Assembly (NCBI RefSeq): GCF_020524285.1
Contig: NZ_JAIVKX010000014.1
Location: 1 to 47,073, forward strand
DNA: 47,073 nucleotides
DNA from: Alloyangia pacifica
GTDB taxonomy: Bacteria; Pseudomonadota; Alphaproteobacteria; Rhodobacterales; Rhodobacteraceae
Direction of reading: 5' to 3'
Position 1 is the first letter of the stretch. Each line of letters opens with the position of its first letter. Positions 1-9,473 of this stretch are shown piece after piece. Below the pieces are notes generated by a model. It saw only the letters and a program-made list of their open reading frames with translations, searched no databases and was not told where the DNA came from. Position numbers and translations under genes: made by a program.

Positions 1-1
1 G

Positions 2-1153
2 AACGGCCAGTTCATCCAGGCGCCGGGCGCCGGGACGAATGTCGCCAGCATGAGCTTCGCCGAGACGGCGGGCACCTACGAGATCACCGTGGGCCACTTC
101 GACGAGTCGGACGGCAACGCGGTGCTCAGCCTGCTGGTGAACGGCGTGGTCCGCGAGACCTTCACCTGGGACCAGAACGCCGGGGATGCCATCGCCAACC
201 CCTCGTCCTTCAACGAGTACACCTTTGCCGGCGTGGCGCTGGCGGCGGGTGACGTGGTGGCGATCTCGGGCCAGCCGGACGGCGGCGAGCCGCTGCGGGT
301 GGACTACCTCGACTTCACCTCGGTGGATGGCGGCGGCGAGCCGGTGGAAGACCTGCAGGCGCCGATCGTCACCTCGGTGAGCGCGGCGGGGATCGCCAGT
401 GCCGGCGGCGGCACGACGACGGTGACGGTGACCTATGCCGACAACGTGGCGCTGGATGCCTCGAGCATCGACGTGGCGGACATCTCGGTCAGCGGCCCCG
501 GCGGGGCGCTGACGGTGACCGGGGTCACGCTGAACACCGGCGGCGACGGCACCCCGCGCAGCGCCACCTACACGGTGGCGGCGCCGGGCGGCAGCTGGGA
601 CACGGCGGACAACGGCGCCTACACGGTGGCGCTGGCGGGCGGGCAGGTGCTCGACACCAGCGGCAACGCGGTGGCGGCCAATGCGGCGCTCACCAGCTTC
701 AACGTCGCCGTGCCGGTCACACCGCCGCCGAGCGCCGAGCCGGTGCGGGTGGAGGCCGAGACCATGGACCTGCAGGGTTTCGTGGCCGCGAACAACGTGC
801 ACGCCTCGAACGGTCAGTTCATCCAGGCGCCGGGCGGGGGCACCAATGTCGCGGGCTTCAACTTCGCCGGGGCGGAGGGGGTCTACAATCTCAAGCTGGG
901 CTACTTCGACGAATCCGACGGCCAGTCGCAGCTTTCGCTGCTGCTGAACGGCGAGGAGATCGACAGCTTCGTCTGGGATGCCGATGCCGGCGGATCGATC
1001 GTCAACAGCACGTCCTACGCCGAGCGCGAGATCGTGGCGATCTCGATCGAGACGGGCGACCTGTTGCAGCTCTCCGGCACGCCGGACGGGGGCGAGCCGC
1101 TGCGCATCGACTTCCTGGAGTACGCCTTCGTCGGCGATCTGCCGATCGTCTGA
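2..1153 (+). CDS. C-terminal fragment of a large secreted protein with tandem carbohydrate-binding-like modules
   Basis: The frame is open to the left edge, so only the last 383 residues are visible and the true start lies outside the window. Two copies of a CBM6/CBM35-like beta-sandwich module are present. Each contains NGQFIQAP, a FDESDG loop and a GGEPLR.D.L strand. They flank a bacterial Ig-like segment (APIVTSVSAAG to about FNVAV). The second module starts with RVEAETM, the usual entry to CBM6-type domains. The modules repeat with a period of 807 bp. Composition rich in Asp, Gly, Thr and Ser with no cysteines fits an exported adhesin or polysaccharide-binding protein. Domain type is judged by eye; the catalytic or anchoring part, if any, is not visible. 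Confidence 0.75.
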   Translation, partial: NGQFIQAPGAGTNVASMSFAETAGTYEITVGHFDESDGNAVLSLLVNGVVRETFTWDQNAGDAIANPSSFNEYTFAGVALAAGDVVAISGQPDGGEPLRVDYLDFTSVDGGGEPVEDLQAPIVTSVSAAGIASAGGGTTTVTVTYADNVALDASSIDVADISVSGPGGALTVTGVTLNTGGDGTPRSATYTVAAPGGSWDTADNGAYTVALAGGQVLDTSGNAVAANAALTSFNVAVPVTPPPSAEPVRVEAETMDLQGFVAANNVHASNGQFIQAPGGGTNVAGFNFAGAEGVYNLKLGYFDESDGQSQLSLLLNGEEIDSFVWDADAGGSIVNSTSYAEREIVAISIETGDLLQLSGTPDGGEPLRIDFLEYAFVGDLPIV

Positions 1154-1160
1154 CGCCTCC

Positions 1161-1183
1161 GGGGGCCGCGCCCGGCGGCCCCC
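1161..1183 (+). terminator. Hairpin after the carbohydrate-binding protein
   Basis: A perfect 9-bp stem (GGGGGCCGC / GCGGCCCCC) with a 5-nt loop begins 7 bp after the stop codon. It is followed by TTCGCC rather than a full T-run, so intrinsic termination is likely but not certain. Confidence 0.6.
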
Positions 1184-1195
1184 TTCGCCAGGTCA

Positions 1196-1226
1196 CGACG
1201 CCCGTCCGATGCGGTGACGGGCGTCG
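1196..1226. terminator. Second hairpin downstream of the carbohydrate-binding protein
   Basis: A perfect 11-bp stem (CGACGCCCGTC / GACGGGCGTCG) with a 9-nt loop lies 12 bp beyond the first hairpin. No T-run follows on either strand. It could back up termination or protect the 3' end of the transcript. Confidence 0.45.
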
Positions 1227-1569
1227 CGGCATGTTTGGAAGACCAGCCATCAGGCTTGCGGCCCCCGGCGCGGCGCGCGCGGCGGCCAGGAGTGGAACGC
1301 GTGACCAGTTTGACCTGCGCGCCATCGCGCGAGACCCGCAAGATTGCCCGCCGCGGCCTCCGACTCGGGCGCCGCGCGCCGCCGATTTGGCGCCCGCGCC
1401 CTCCGGATTTGCCGCGAGAGCCCGTCATTGCGCGCGTGATCCGACAAAATTTCGGCGAAGTTCACGCAGGTGACGCAGATAAATCGAGAAATCACGGCAC
1501 CTTCACCGAGTTTTCTCGCGTCAATCACGCTCGGTTCACGCGGGCGGCCCACCTTCGCTTTACGTAAAG

Positions 1570-1577
1570 TTAACCAT
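1570..1577 (+). promoter_or_regulatory. Possible CtrA half-site
   Basis: TTAACCAT matches the 8-mer form of the alphaproteobacterial CtrA recognition sequence and lies 41 bp before the downstream start codon. Only a half-site is present, so this is weak evidence. Confidence 0.25.
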
Positions 1578-1618
1578 TCGGCGACGGCGAACGTCGCGCT
1601 GCAGAGGGGGGAACCGAG

Positions 1619-3079
1619 ATGACCGAACAACGGAAAGTCGACACGTCGCGCTTCCAGGTGATCGACGGAGGACGCCGCACCGGCGGCGGTGTGACGCCTT
1701 GCCTGCAACTGCCACCACCGCCGCAGATGGCCGCGCCGGAGCTGGCGGCGGAACTGGCCGAGCTCTACGCGCTGGCGCTGATCCGGGATGTGCCCTTCTC
1801 GGCGCTGCGCGATCCGCATTGCGTGATCTGGGTCGACGGGCGCACCCGTTTCACCCTGCACGAGCTGCTCTGCGAGATCCGCAGCCTCAGCTGGTTCGAC
1901 CGCCGCTGCGAGGGTGCGCTGGCGCCCGAGAGCGAGGCGCGCCGGGCGCAGCGGCTCGGCCGTGACGGGCAGCTGACGCTTGGCCGGCTGTTCGGCGCGG
2001 GTGACGGGCCGGGCACGTCGCTTTCGCTCTTCCATTGGGTCGACCGCAGTGCGCCGGATTTGCAGGACACCTCTGGCGCGGCGCCGGACGCAGAGGCGCC
2101 GATGTCGGCCTGGGTCGACTGGGTGGCACGCCAGTCCGGCGCCGCGCTCGCGCTGCCGACCGCGGAGGCCGAAGAGCTCTCGCCGCTGGACACGCCGCGG
2201 CAGCTTGTCGAACGGCTGCAGGCGGCGCACCCCTGCCGGGTCTTCTACAACGCCGCGTTGATGTTGATCGCGCGCGGCACCGCCTTCGATCCCGGCCTGG
2301 ACTGCGGCGCGGGGGAGGATCCCGTCAGCGCGCAGCGGCTTCTGGCGCTTATGTCCGAGGCGGCGGAGCGGGCCTTCGAGGCCGTCATGCGCCACCAGTC
2401 CCGCGCCGACCGCCCGAGCCCGCCCGCGGTGACCGCGGCGCGCGTCGGCGGCCTGCTCGCCCGCGATGACCTGCGGCCCGGGAAGGGGGATCCGCTGCGC
2501 GGCGCCGCCGAGGAGTTGCGGACCTATGCGCCCAATCTGCTGCACTGGATCGAGCTGGCCAACCGCCAGGGGCAGCGTCAGCCGCGCCGGAGCCTTGCGC
2601 ATATGCTGCCCGAGATGACTGCCGGGGGAGTGCCGCCGCAGGCCGCGGACAGCGCTCTGCAGGTGGTGATCGCCGGGGCGCTCTCGACCCTGTTCAAGGC
2701 GCTGTTCGACACGCGCCCCGCGCCGCGGCTGCGCATGGCGACCGACCCCGAGCCGGGCATCGACATCGGCCGCGAGGTCGAGCGGCTCGCCCGCGACATC
2801 GCCCGCGCGCCGGTCATCTTCGGGGCACAGTTCCCGGCCGAAACCCATCAGAACCTGCGCATCGGCGAGGCGCTGGCGCTGCAGGTGCTGCAGGGCTGGG
2901 TGCGGGGCCTGCCGCAGGGCGTCTCGATGGAGATGACCGACTTCGATGGCCACGCGCTGCGCCTCGACAGCCACCTGCGCCGCTCGGGCGTGGTCGGGGT
3001 CACGCTGCGCCGTGACGGGCGCCCGACGCGCTTCCCGATGCTGGCGGAGCGCCGCAGCGCCCATCTCGCGGTGATCTGA
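1619..3079 (+). CDS. Vanadium-haloperoxidase-like protein lacking the vanadate ligands
   Basis: A 486-residue protein with no signal peptide or membrane segment. By eye it follows the vanadium-dependent haloperoxidase layout: LAELYALALIRDVPFS near residue 45, a FYNAALMLIARG..FDPG segment near 209, LLALMSEAAERAFEAV near 241, AGALSTLFKALFD near 352, and IGREVERLARDIA..LRIGEALALQVL near 383. The residues that should hold vanadate and do catalysis are replaced. Gln341 and Gln348 sit where the two histidines of the HPxxPSGH motif belong. Pro398 and Gln404 sit where the Arg-N5-His pair belongs. The Lys/Arg of the KxxxxxxxRP motif are also gone. It is therefore probably non-catalytic or repurposed. 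A GAGGGGGGAA ribosome site precedes the ATG. The alignment is from memory; the coding call itself is secure. Confidence 0.6.
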   Translation: MTEQRKVDTSRFQVIDGGRRTGGGVTPCLQLPPPPQMAAPELAAELAELYALALIRDVPFSALRDPHCVIWVDGRTRFTLHELLCEIRSLSWFDRRCEGALAPESEARRAQRLGRDGQLTLGRLFGAGDGPGTSLSLFHWVDRSAPDLQDTSGAAPDAEAPMSAWVDWVARQSGAALALPTAEAEELSPLDTPRQLVERLQAAHPCRVFYNAALMLIARGTAFDPGLDCGAGEDPVSAQRLLALMSEAAERAFEAVMRHQSRADRPSPPAVTAARVGGLLARDDLRPGKGDPLRGAAEELRTYAPNLLHWIELANRQGQRQPRRSLAHMLPEMTAGGVPPQAADSALQVVIAGALSTLFKALFDTRPAPRLRMATDPEPGIDIGREVERLARDIARAPVIFGAQFPAETHQNLRIGEALALQVLQGWVRGLPQGVSMEMTDFDGHALRLDSHLRRSGVVGVTLRRDGRPTRFPMLAERRSAHLAVI

Positions 3080-3086
3080 CCGGCGC

Positions 3087-3100
3087 TTGACGCCGATCAA
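3087..3100 (+). promoter_or_regulatory. FNR/FnrL-type box before the cytochrome gene
   Basis: TTGAC-GCCG-ATCAA differs by one base from the symmetric TTGAT-N4-ATCAA consensus. It lies about 52 bp before the cytochrome start. If the box is at -41.5, the transcript would begin near 3135, a fitting distance from the ATG. Low-oxygen activation is inferred. Confidence 0.55.
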
Positions 3101-3151
3101 GGTGCAGCAGCGATCGCGGAGGCATGTTCGGGGCACAAAGGAGTCCCGATC

Positions 3152-3553
3152 ATGCATATCCTTCTTGCTCTCGCCGCCCTGATGACCCTCGCGCTGCCGC
3201 TCGGCGCCGCCCTCGCGCAGGACGCCGACCGGGGCGCGCTGCTCTACACAGAGCATTGCGCTACCTGCCACGGCATCGACGGGCGCGGCGAGGGGCCGAT
3301 GGCCGGGGTGCTGATGATCAAGCCGGTGAACCTGACCGAGCTCGCCGCGGCCAATGGCGGCAGCTTTCCTCTCGAGCGGGTGGTCAAGCGCATCGACGGG
3401 CGCGACCCGCTGGTCAGCCACGGCTCGCCGATGCCGGTCTACGGCCAGTACTTCGGTTTCTATGCGGAGGCGGCGCTGACCGGAGAGGTTCCGACCGTCC
3501 AGCCCGTCGCCGACCTGGTGGCCTACCTGCAGGCGCTGCAACGCGCCGAGTGA
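3152..3553 (+). CDS. Periplasmic class I c-type cytochrome
   Basis: A 133-residue protein with an N-terminal signal peptide (hydrophobic core, likely cut after ALAQ). One haem-attachment motif CATCH follows at about residues 32-36. The axial methionine is probably in SPMPVYG. The C-terminal helix LVAYLQAL is typical of small monohaem cytochromes. It should shuttle electrons in the periplasm; its redox partners are unknown, and no oxidase or reductase gene is adjacent. The AAAGGAG ribosome site 9 nt before the ATG fixes the start. The FNR-type box upstream suggests expression under low oxygen. Confidence 0.88.
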   Translation: MHILLALAALMTLALPLGAALAQDADRGALLYTEHCATCHGIDGRGEGPMAGVLMIKPVNLTELAAANGGSFPLERVVKRIDGRDPLVSHGSPMPVYGQYFGFYAEAALTGEVPTVQPVADLVAYLQALQRAE

Positions 3554-3599
3554 TGCGCGGAAAGGTGCCTTCCTCACGGAAAAGTCGCCGTCCGGTTGC

Positions 3600-3624
3600 G
3601 GAACCCTGACGGGCCTTCGGGGGT
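3600..3624 (+). promoter_or_regulatory. Possible extracytoplasmic-sigma-type promoter of the CsbD gene
   Basis: GGAAC at 3600-3604 and GTT at 3622-3624 are 17 bp apart, the spacing of alphaproteobacterial stress sigma promoters. AACCC...GGGTT in the same place could instead form a weak hairpin ending the cytochrome transcript. The two readings cannot be separated from sequence alone. Confidence 0.3.
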
Positions 3625-3659
3625 TTTCAAGGCATACGAAATCTCAAGGAGGGCCCGTC

Positions 3660-3857
3660 ATGAACTGGGACCAGATCGAAGGAAACTGGAAGGAATTCAA
3701 AGGCAAGGCGCGCGAGCAATGGGGCGAGCTGACCGACGATGAGGTTCAGCAGGCCAAGGGCGACCGCGAGCAGCTTGCCGGCCTGATCCAGAAGAAATAC
3801 GGCATCGCCAAGGAAGAGGCCGAGGAGCAGGTCGCGGCCTGGCAGAAGCAGCTCTGA
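3660..3857 (+). CDS. CsbD-family stress response protein
   Basis: A 65-residue, highly charged protein of typical CsbD length. It opens with MNWDQIEGNWKEFKGKAREQWG and continues with the family's GELTDDE..AKGDREQL..LIQKKYG pattern. The family is predicted to form a small helical bundle and is induced by general stress in many bacteria, but its biochemical role is not established. A strong AAGGAGGG ribosome site precedes the ATG. It stands alone, between the cytochrome and a convergent lipoprotein gene. Confidence 0.9.
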   Translation: MNWDQIEGNWKEFKGKAREQWGELTDDEVQQAKGDREQLAGLIQKKYGIAKEEAEEQVAAWQKQL

Positions 3858-3922
3858 TCGAGCGCCAAGACCAAGACACGCAACGTCGGCGGGGCCATTC
3901 GGTCCCGCTTTTTGTTGTGCGC

Positions 3923-4609
3923 CTAGTGGCAGATGTTCTCGATCTCCGCGTCCTTCCAGGGAATGACGACCTCGGCCCCGTCCAGCGCCGCGTCGAGCCC
4001 GCCGATGGGCATCGCCTCGGAGATCATCGCGCGCAGCCGAGAGGTGCGCGGCGCCTCGGGGTCAAGCAGCTGGCAGCAGACGTATTCCTCGACGATGGCG
4101 CCCTGCTGCTCGTATCCGTGATCGAGGAACCGCGCCGTGGTGTCCGGGTCGATCAGGTAGGGATCGGCGTGGGACTGGTGCTCGGTGGCGGCCTTCAGCG
4201 GCGTGTAACCGGTGGTCTTGCGGTTCTGCCATTGCCAGACGTGGGTCATCTCATGCGCGAAGAGCATGGCGGCGTAGAGGTTCAGCCGCTCGGGATAGCG
4301 CGGCAGGTAATCGTCGAGATAGACATCCTCGCGGTAGAAGATGTGGTTGAACAGCGTCAGCGCCGCTGGCGAGACGGTAACGGTCTCTCCTTTCGACGGG
4401 GGCCAGATGCGCTCGGTGCAGGCGAGGCGCGGGCGGATCGGCCGCTCGAAGGTCACCGCGCGCGAGGCCAGCCCGTCATGGAAGCGCACCCGGCCCCGGT
4501 CGAGCTGCGGGCCCTGCATGGCCTCGAGAAAGGCGGTTTCGTTGGGGGTGAGCGGACGCCCGCAGGCCGCGAGGCCGAGCACGAGCAACAGGCAGAACAG
4601 GATACGCAT
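3923..4609 (-). CDS. Lipoprotein with a HExxH zinc-peptidase-like motif
   Basis: A 228-residue protein from the chosen ATG, beginning MRILFCLLLVLGLAACG. LAAC is a lipobox, so it is a predicted lipoprotein. AMLFAHEMTHVWQWQ contains HExxH, the zinc-binding and catalytic signature of zincin metallopeptidases. YVCCQLL and a C-terminal cysteine could form disulfides. A TTG codon 12 residues upstream is in frame but would bury the lipoprotein signal, so the ATG is preferred. It lies 41 bp after the DUF1194 gene on the same strand and is probably co-transcribed. Family assignment beyond the motif is not possible; peptidase activity is inferred. Confidence 0.75.
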   Translation of the reverse strand: MRILFCLLLVLGLAACGRPLTPNETAFLEAMQGPQLDRGRVRFHDGLASRAVTFERPIRPRLACTERIWPPSKGETVTVSPAALTLFNHIFYREDVYLDDYLPRYPERLNLYAAMLFAHEMTHVWQWQNRKTTGYTPLKAATEHQSHADPYLIDPDTTARFLDHGYEQQGAIVEEYVCCQLLDPEAPRTSRLRAMISEAMPIGGLDAALDGAEVVIPWKDAEIENICH

Positions 4610-4650
4610 GGGGACAGGGTGCACCGCTTTTTCCAAGGTGTGCAAGGGAA

Positions 4651-5364
4651 CTACTCCGCCGCCGCGTAGCTCGCGCCGGGCAAGCCGGAGATCTCGAGGA
4701 TCAGCTTCTTCTTCACCGCCTCGGCAAAGCTGTCGCGGGTGTCGGCGGTGACCACGAAGGCGCCGATGCCGCCGATGATCAGCTCCTCGTAGAGCGTCTC
4801 GAGCCCGCCGTGGGCGCGGCCGGGATCGCCCGGGGGCAGGATCGGCAGGGCGTTGATCGTCACCCCGGCAGCGACCACCTGCGCACGCGCCGACTCGATG
4901 CTCGGTCCGGCCCAGCTGTTGGCGCTGTCGCCCGAGAAGTCGATCACCCGGCGCCAGCCCTCGATCTCATTCTCCTCCATCAGCCGCAGCCCTTCCAGCA
5001 GCGCGGCGCCGATGGCGTTGCGGCCATAGGCCTGCCGCGGCTCGTCGAGCAGCGCGGCGGCGAAGCCCTGCGCCGCCTCGGCGCTGTCGATCAGCGTCCA
5101 GTCCACCACCTGCGCCTGGTTGGCGGCCCATTCGACGTAGGTCACGGCGATATGGCCGTAGGCGGTGCCGGCGATCACGGCGAGCACCTCGGGGTCGGTG
5201 ATCGCCTGCGCGTAGCCCTCACGCTGGAACTGCAGCTCGCCCGGAGTGATCGAGCCGGAGGCATCGGCCAGCAGCACGAGTTCCAGGTCGGTGTCCTGAG
5301 CGAAGGCGGCGGCGGGGCAGGCGGCAGAAGAGGCAAGGGCGAGGCTCAGGAACAGGGGACGCAT
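4651..5364 (-). CDS. DUF1194 exported von Willebrand A-like protein (copy 1)
   Basis: A 237-residue protein with a signal peptide ending near AAAFAQ. LLADASGSI gives the DxSxS part of a metal-ion-dependent adhesion site. VIDFSGDSANSWAG supplies the later acidic residues of the A-domain fold. This matches DUF1194, a periplasmic vWA-like family common in Rhodobacterales with no proven function. The strong AAGGAG ribosome site is 7 nt before the ATG. It heads a leftward pair with the HExxH lipoprotein. A diverged paralogue lies about 10 kb away at 14760. Confidence 0.85.
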   Translation of the reverse strand: MRPLFLSLALASSAACPAAAFAQDTDLELVLLADASGSITPGELQFQREGYAQAITDPEVLAVIAGTAYGHIAVTYVEWAANQAQVVDWTLIDSAEAAQGFAAALLDEPRQAYGRNAIGAALLEGLRLMEENEIEGWRRVIDFSGDSANSWAGPSIESARAQVVAAGVTINALPILPPGDPGRAHGGLETLYEELIIGGIGAFVVTADTRDSFAEAVKKKLILEISGLPGASYAAAE

Positions 5365-5601
5365 CTACGGCTCCTTGCGTTGCAGGCACGTGTCCAAGCC
5401 TGCCATCGCGCGGGCGCAAAAGAAAGTCACAGGCCCGTAAGCAAGTCCCGGCCCGCAAGTCCTTATTGGCCTTTAAGCCACGGCAAGATTGCACCGGGGC
5501 GCGGGATGCGGCACTCTGGATGAATGCCAGCGGCCTTTTGGGCCCGGACAATCTCCGGGCGGCAGGCCGCTGCGCCGGAGGATCACCGCGGGACCAGCCA
5601 G

Positions 5602-5940
5602 ATGACCAGCCCCGAGAAATCCCTGCTTGCCGCCGAGCTCGCGCTCGGCCTTCTGCCCGTTCAGGAGCGGGAGGACGGGCTGCGCGCGGTCGCGCGCGAT
5701 CCCGAGATGCAGCGCGAGATGGATTTTTGGCAAAGCCGGCTGATCGGCTTCATGGGGCCGGTCGAGGAGCAGGCGCCGCCGCCGCGCGTCTTCGATGCGG
5801 TGCAGGCGCGGCTTTTCGGGGCGCCGTCGCCGCGGAGCTTCTGGCAGGAACTTCTGGCGCCCGAGCACCGCGGCCTGCTGGCGCTGGTGATCGCGGTGAA
5901 GCTGGGCGTGATCGCCTTGCTGATTTACGCGCTGTTCTGA
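5602..5940 (+). CDS. Orphan anti-sigma-factor-like membrane protein
   Basis: From MTSPEKSLLAAELALGLLP this is a 112-residue protein. The N-terminal LLAAELALGLLPVQER..., a central FWQSRL, and a PPPRVFDAVQARLFG segment match the cytoplasmic part of RskA/anti-sigma-K-like proteins. One transmembrane helix near the end (LALVIAVKLGVIALLIYAL) leaves almost no periplasmic domain, so it looks truncated relative to the family. No ECF sigma factor gene is adjacent, which is unusual. An in-frame ATG at 5524 would add 26 residues unlike the family. No good ribosome site marks either start. It overlaps the convergent gene by 16 bp. Confidence 0.65.
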   Translation: MTSPEKSLLAAELALGLLPVQEREDGLRAVARDPEMQREMDFWQSRLIGFMGPVEEQAPPPRVFDAVQARLFGAPSPRSFWQELLAPEHRGLLALVIAVKLGVIALLIYALF

Positions 5941-6146
5941 ACCGGCTGCGCCGTGCCGCCGAGCGCGCGGCCCAGGGTCATCCAGATCGCGATCGCCGCC
6001 ACCACGGTGGCCAGAAGCGCAACCAGCAGCAGGTCGAGCTTGCCGGCGATGCCATCCGTCAGCGCGTAGAGCACCAGGGCGAAAAGAGGGATATGCACCA
6101 GCACGAAGCTGGTAATCTGAAGGCGCAGGAGCGTCGGTCTGGTCAT
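5925..6146 (-). CDS. Small two-helix membrane protein, unknown function
   Basis: A 73-residue protein starting MTRPTLLRLQITSFVLVH. Two clear transmembrane helices (about residues 10-28 and 36-56) are joined by a short DGIAGKLD loop. Codon use resembles its neighbours. It lies about 110 bp from parE on the same strand and overlaps the 3' end of the convergent anti-sigma-like gene by 16 bp. I do not recognise the family. Confidence 0.6.
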   Translation of the reverse strand: MTRPTLLRLQITSFVLVHIPLFALVLYALTDGIAGKLDLLLVALLATVVAAIAIWMTLGRALGGTAQPVQNSA

Positions 6147-6258
6147 CGGGTCAGGCGTTCGTCTGTCGTGAATGGAACGCCCTAAGGGTGTGCCAAACGG
6201 GGACGGAAAACAACCGTTTTGCGATTGCACCTTCCGCCGCCCGCGGCATCGCGCCGGC

Positions 6259-8217
<1,959 letters not shown>

Positions 8218-8319
8218 GTGTTGCTGCTCGTTCCCGGATTCTGATTGCTGACGAGTATGGCAGAGCGCGGCTTGCCAGAAAAGCCCCGCACCCCATCATC
8301 ATGGGGATGACGCTGTGGA

Positions 8320-8694
8320 TCAGGCCGGATCTTGTGTCTGCATGCTGGACCAATGGGCGCCCATGGCAACGATGCAGGAGGTGCCGCTGGCGTAGGCGAT
8401 GACCATCGTCCAGTTGTCGCGGGGATCCAGCCAGAGCTCGAGCACCTCGTCGGGGCTGCGCACGCCGGTGGAGGCAAGCGTCGCGCCCTGCTGGCGTTTC
8501 AGGCGCTGGGTCATGCGCGTCGAGGGTTCGCAGATCACCTCGGCGATGGGCGAGGTCGCGGCGGCGGGGGCGGCGGACAGGGCGAGGCTCAGTGCGAGCC
8601 CGAGCGCGCTGCCACACAAAGCCCTGGCATACGATGCCCCGGCAAGCGCCGGGATCATGCCTGCAAGGCACGCGGAAAGGGGAATCGACTGCAT
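8320..8694 (-). CDS. Small secreted protein, unknown function
   Basis: A 124-residue protein with a long N-terminal hydrophobic signal ending near APAAATS, then a small mature domain. The mature part holds two cysteines (EVICEPS and GTSCIVAMG) that could form a disulfide, plus a conserved-looking WTMVIAYASGTSC.VAMG motif. I have the impression that similar proteins occur in other Rhodobacteraceae. An alternative ATG 12 codons downstream would still leave a signal peptide. It is 102 bp upstream of parE on the same strand. Function is unknown. Confidence 0.65.
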   Translation of the reverse strand: MQSIPLSACLAGMIPALAGASYARALCGSALGLALSLALSAAPAAATSPIAEVICEPSTRMTQRLKRQQGATLASTGVRSPDEVLELWLDPRDNWTMVIAYASGTSCIVAMGAHWSSMQTQDPA

Positions 8695-8802
8695 GCGCCA
8701 CATGGGGAAAAGTGTAACGCCTTCATGACGAAATCCCTAACGGCACCGCGGAAAATTCGGAACGTCCTGGCTCTGCAAAGAAAATCAGGTCCTGCAAAGA
8801 AA

Positions 8803-8831
8803 ATGCCCGGCCTCACGCGGAGGCCGGGCAT
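8803..8831 (-). terminator. Rho-independent terminator of the outer-membrane barrel gene
   Basis: A perfect 12-bp stem (ATGCCCGGCCTC / GAGGCCGGGCAT) with a 5-nt loop. On the minus strand it is followed by TTTCTTTG. A second, smaller hairpin at 8837-8855 (GCAGGGCC / GGCCCTGC, 3-nt loop) precedes it. The T-rich stretch lies in a 13-nt direct repeat CTGCAAAGAAAAT (8773-8785, 8792-8804). Confidence 0.8.
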
Positions 8832-8867
8832 CCGTCGCAGGGCCGACGGCCCTGCAACTTGCCTCGA

Positions 8868-9473
8868 TCAGAAGCGGTAGTTCAGCGAGACGTTGAACTG
8901 GGTGTTCTTCAGTTCCATGTCGTCGGCGTCGAAGTCGGTGAACTCGTTGTAGGTGAGCTCGGTGCCGACGGTCCAGTTGTCGTTCAGGAAGGTCTCGGTG
9001 CCGATACCTGCGAAGTAACCGTCGGAGTCGCCGCCGTCGATGGTGCCGCCGTCGGTGAAGGCCTTGGCGTAGCCGCCGGTGCCGTAAACCATGGTGTCAC
9101 CCATGTCGTAGCCGAGACGTGCGCCAGCGCGCATGATGCCGTCCAGGTCGCCGGCGTCGCCGAGCTCCGCGTCGGTCCAGTCGTACTGGACGCCACCGCC
9201 GAGAACCCAGTCGCCGAAGTCGTAGTCGTAGTACGCCTTCAGGCCATAGGTCATGGCGTCATCATAGTCGTCCGGCGTGCCGTCGGTGTCGAAGCCGCCG
9301 TAGCCCAGCTGCAGGCCGCCGGAGAAGCCGGTCCAGTCACGGCCGACCGCAACCGGAACGGGAGCGGGGGTGACCACGGGCTCGACAACGGTCGGCTCGA
9401 GGCTGCCGGCGAAAGCGGGAACTGCCACGGTGCCTGCGAGGAGGGCCGGGAGAGCGATACGAGCGAATTTCAT
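8868..9473 (-). CDS. Outer-membrane beta-barrel protein, OmpA-like/porin family
   Basis: A 201-residue protein with a signal peptide cut near AFA/GSLEP. A short Pro/Val-rich linker (VVEPVVTPAPVPV) is followed by about eight amphipathic strands. The chain ends NVSLNYRF, the C-terminal aromatic signal for BAM-dependent insertion. The acidic, Gly/Tyr/Asp-rich barrel fits the small 8-strand opacity/OmpW-like group. The ATG is preferred because GGAG sits 8 nt upstream and it begins the signal peptide; the frame is open 34 codons further up. It stands alone with its own terminator. No pore activity can be read from the sequence. Confidence 0.85.
   Translation of the reverse strand: MKFARIALPALLAGTVAVPAFAGSLEPTVVEPVVTPAPVPVAVGRDWTGFSGGLQLGYGGFDTDGTPDDYDDAMTYGLKAYYDYDFGDWVLGGGVQYDWTDAELGDAGDLDGIMRAGARLGYDMGDTMVYGTGGYAKAFTDGGTIDGGDSDGYFAGIGTETFLNDNWTVGTELTYNEFTDFDADDMELKNTQFNVSLNYRF

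Larger units (their letters stand above)
1154..1618. other. Gene-free stretch with an AT-richer promoter region
   Basis: After the two hairpins, the first half is GC-rich and holds nothing I recognise. From about 1440 the base composition drops toward AT and probably contains the promoter of the next gene. It includes a perfect 12-nt palindrome CTTTACGTAAAG at 1558-1569 and an inverted pair CGAGAAA (1485-1491) / TTTCTCG (1512-1518). No convincing reading frame is present. Confidence 0.5.

Noticed and set aside
1250..3577. A minus-strand frame of 775 codons across the haloperoxidase-like and cytochrome genes
   Set aside because: It crosses several plus-strand genes and their gaps, and its product is Arg-rich without motifs.
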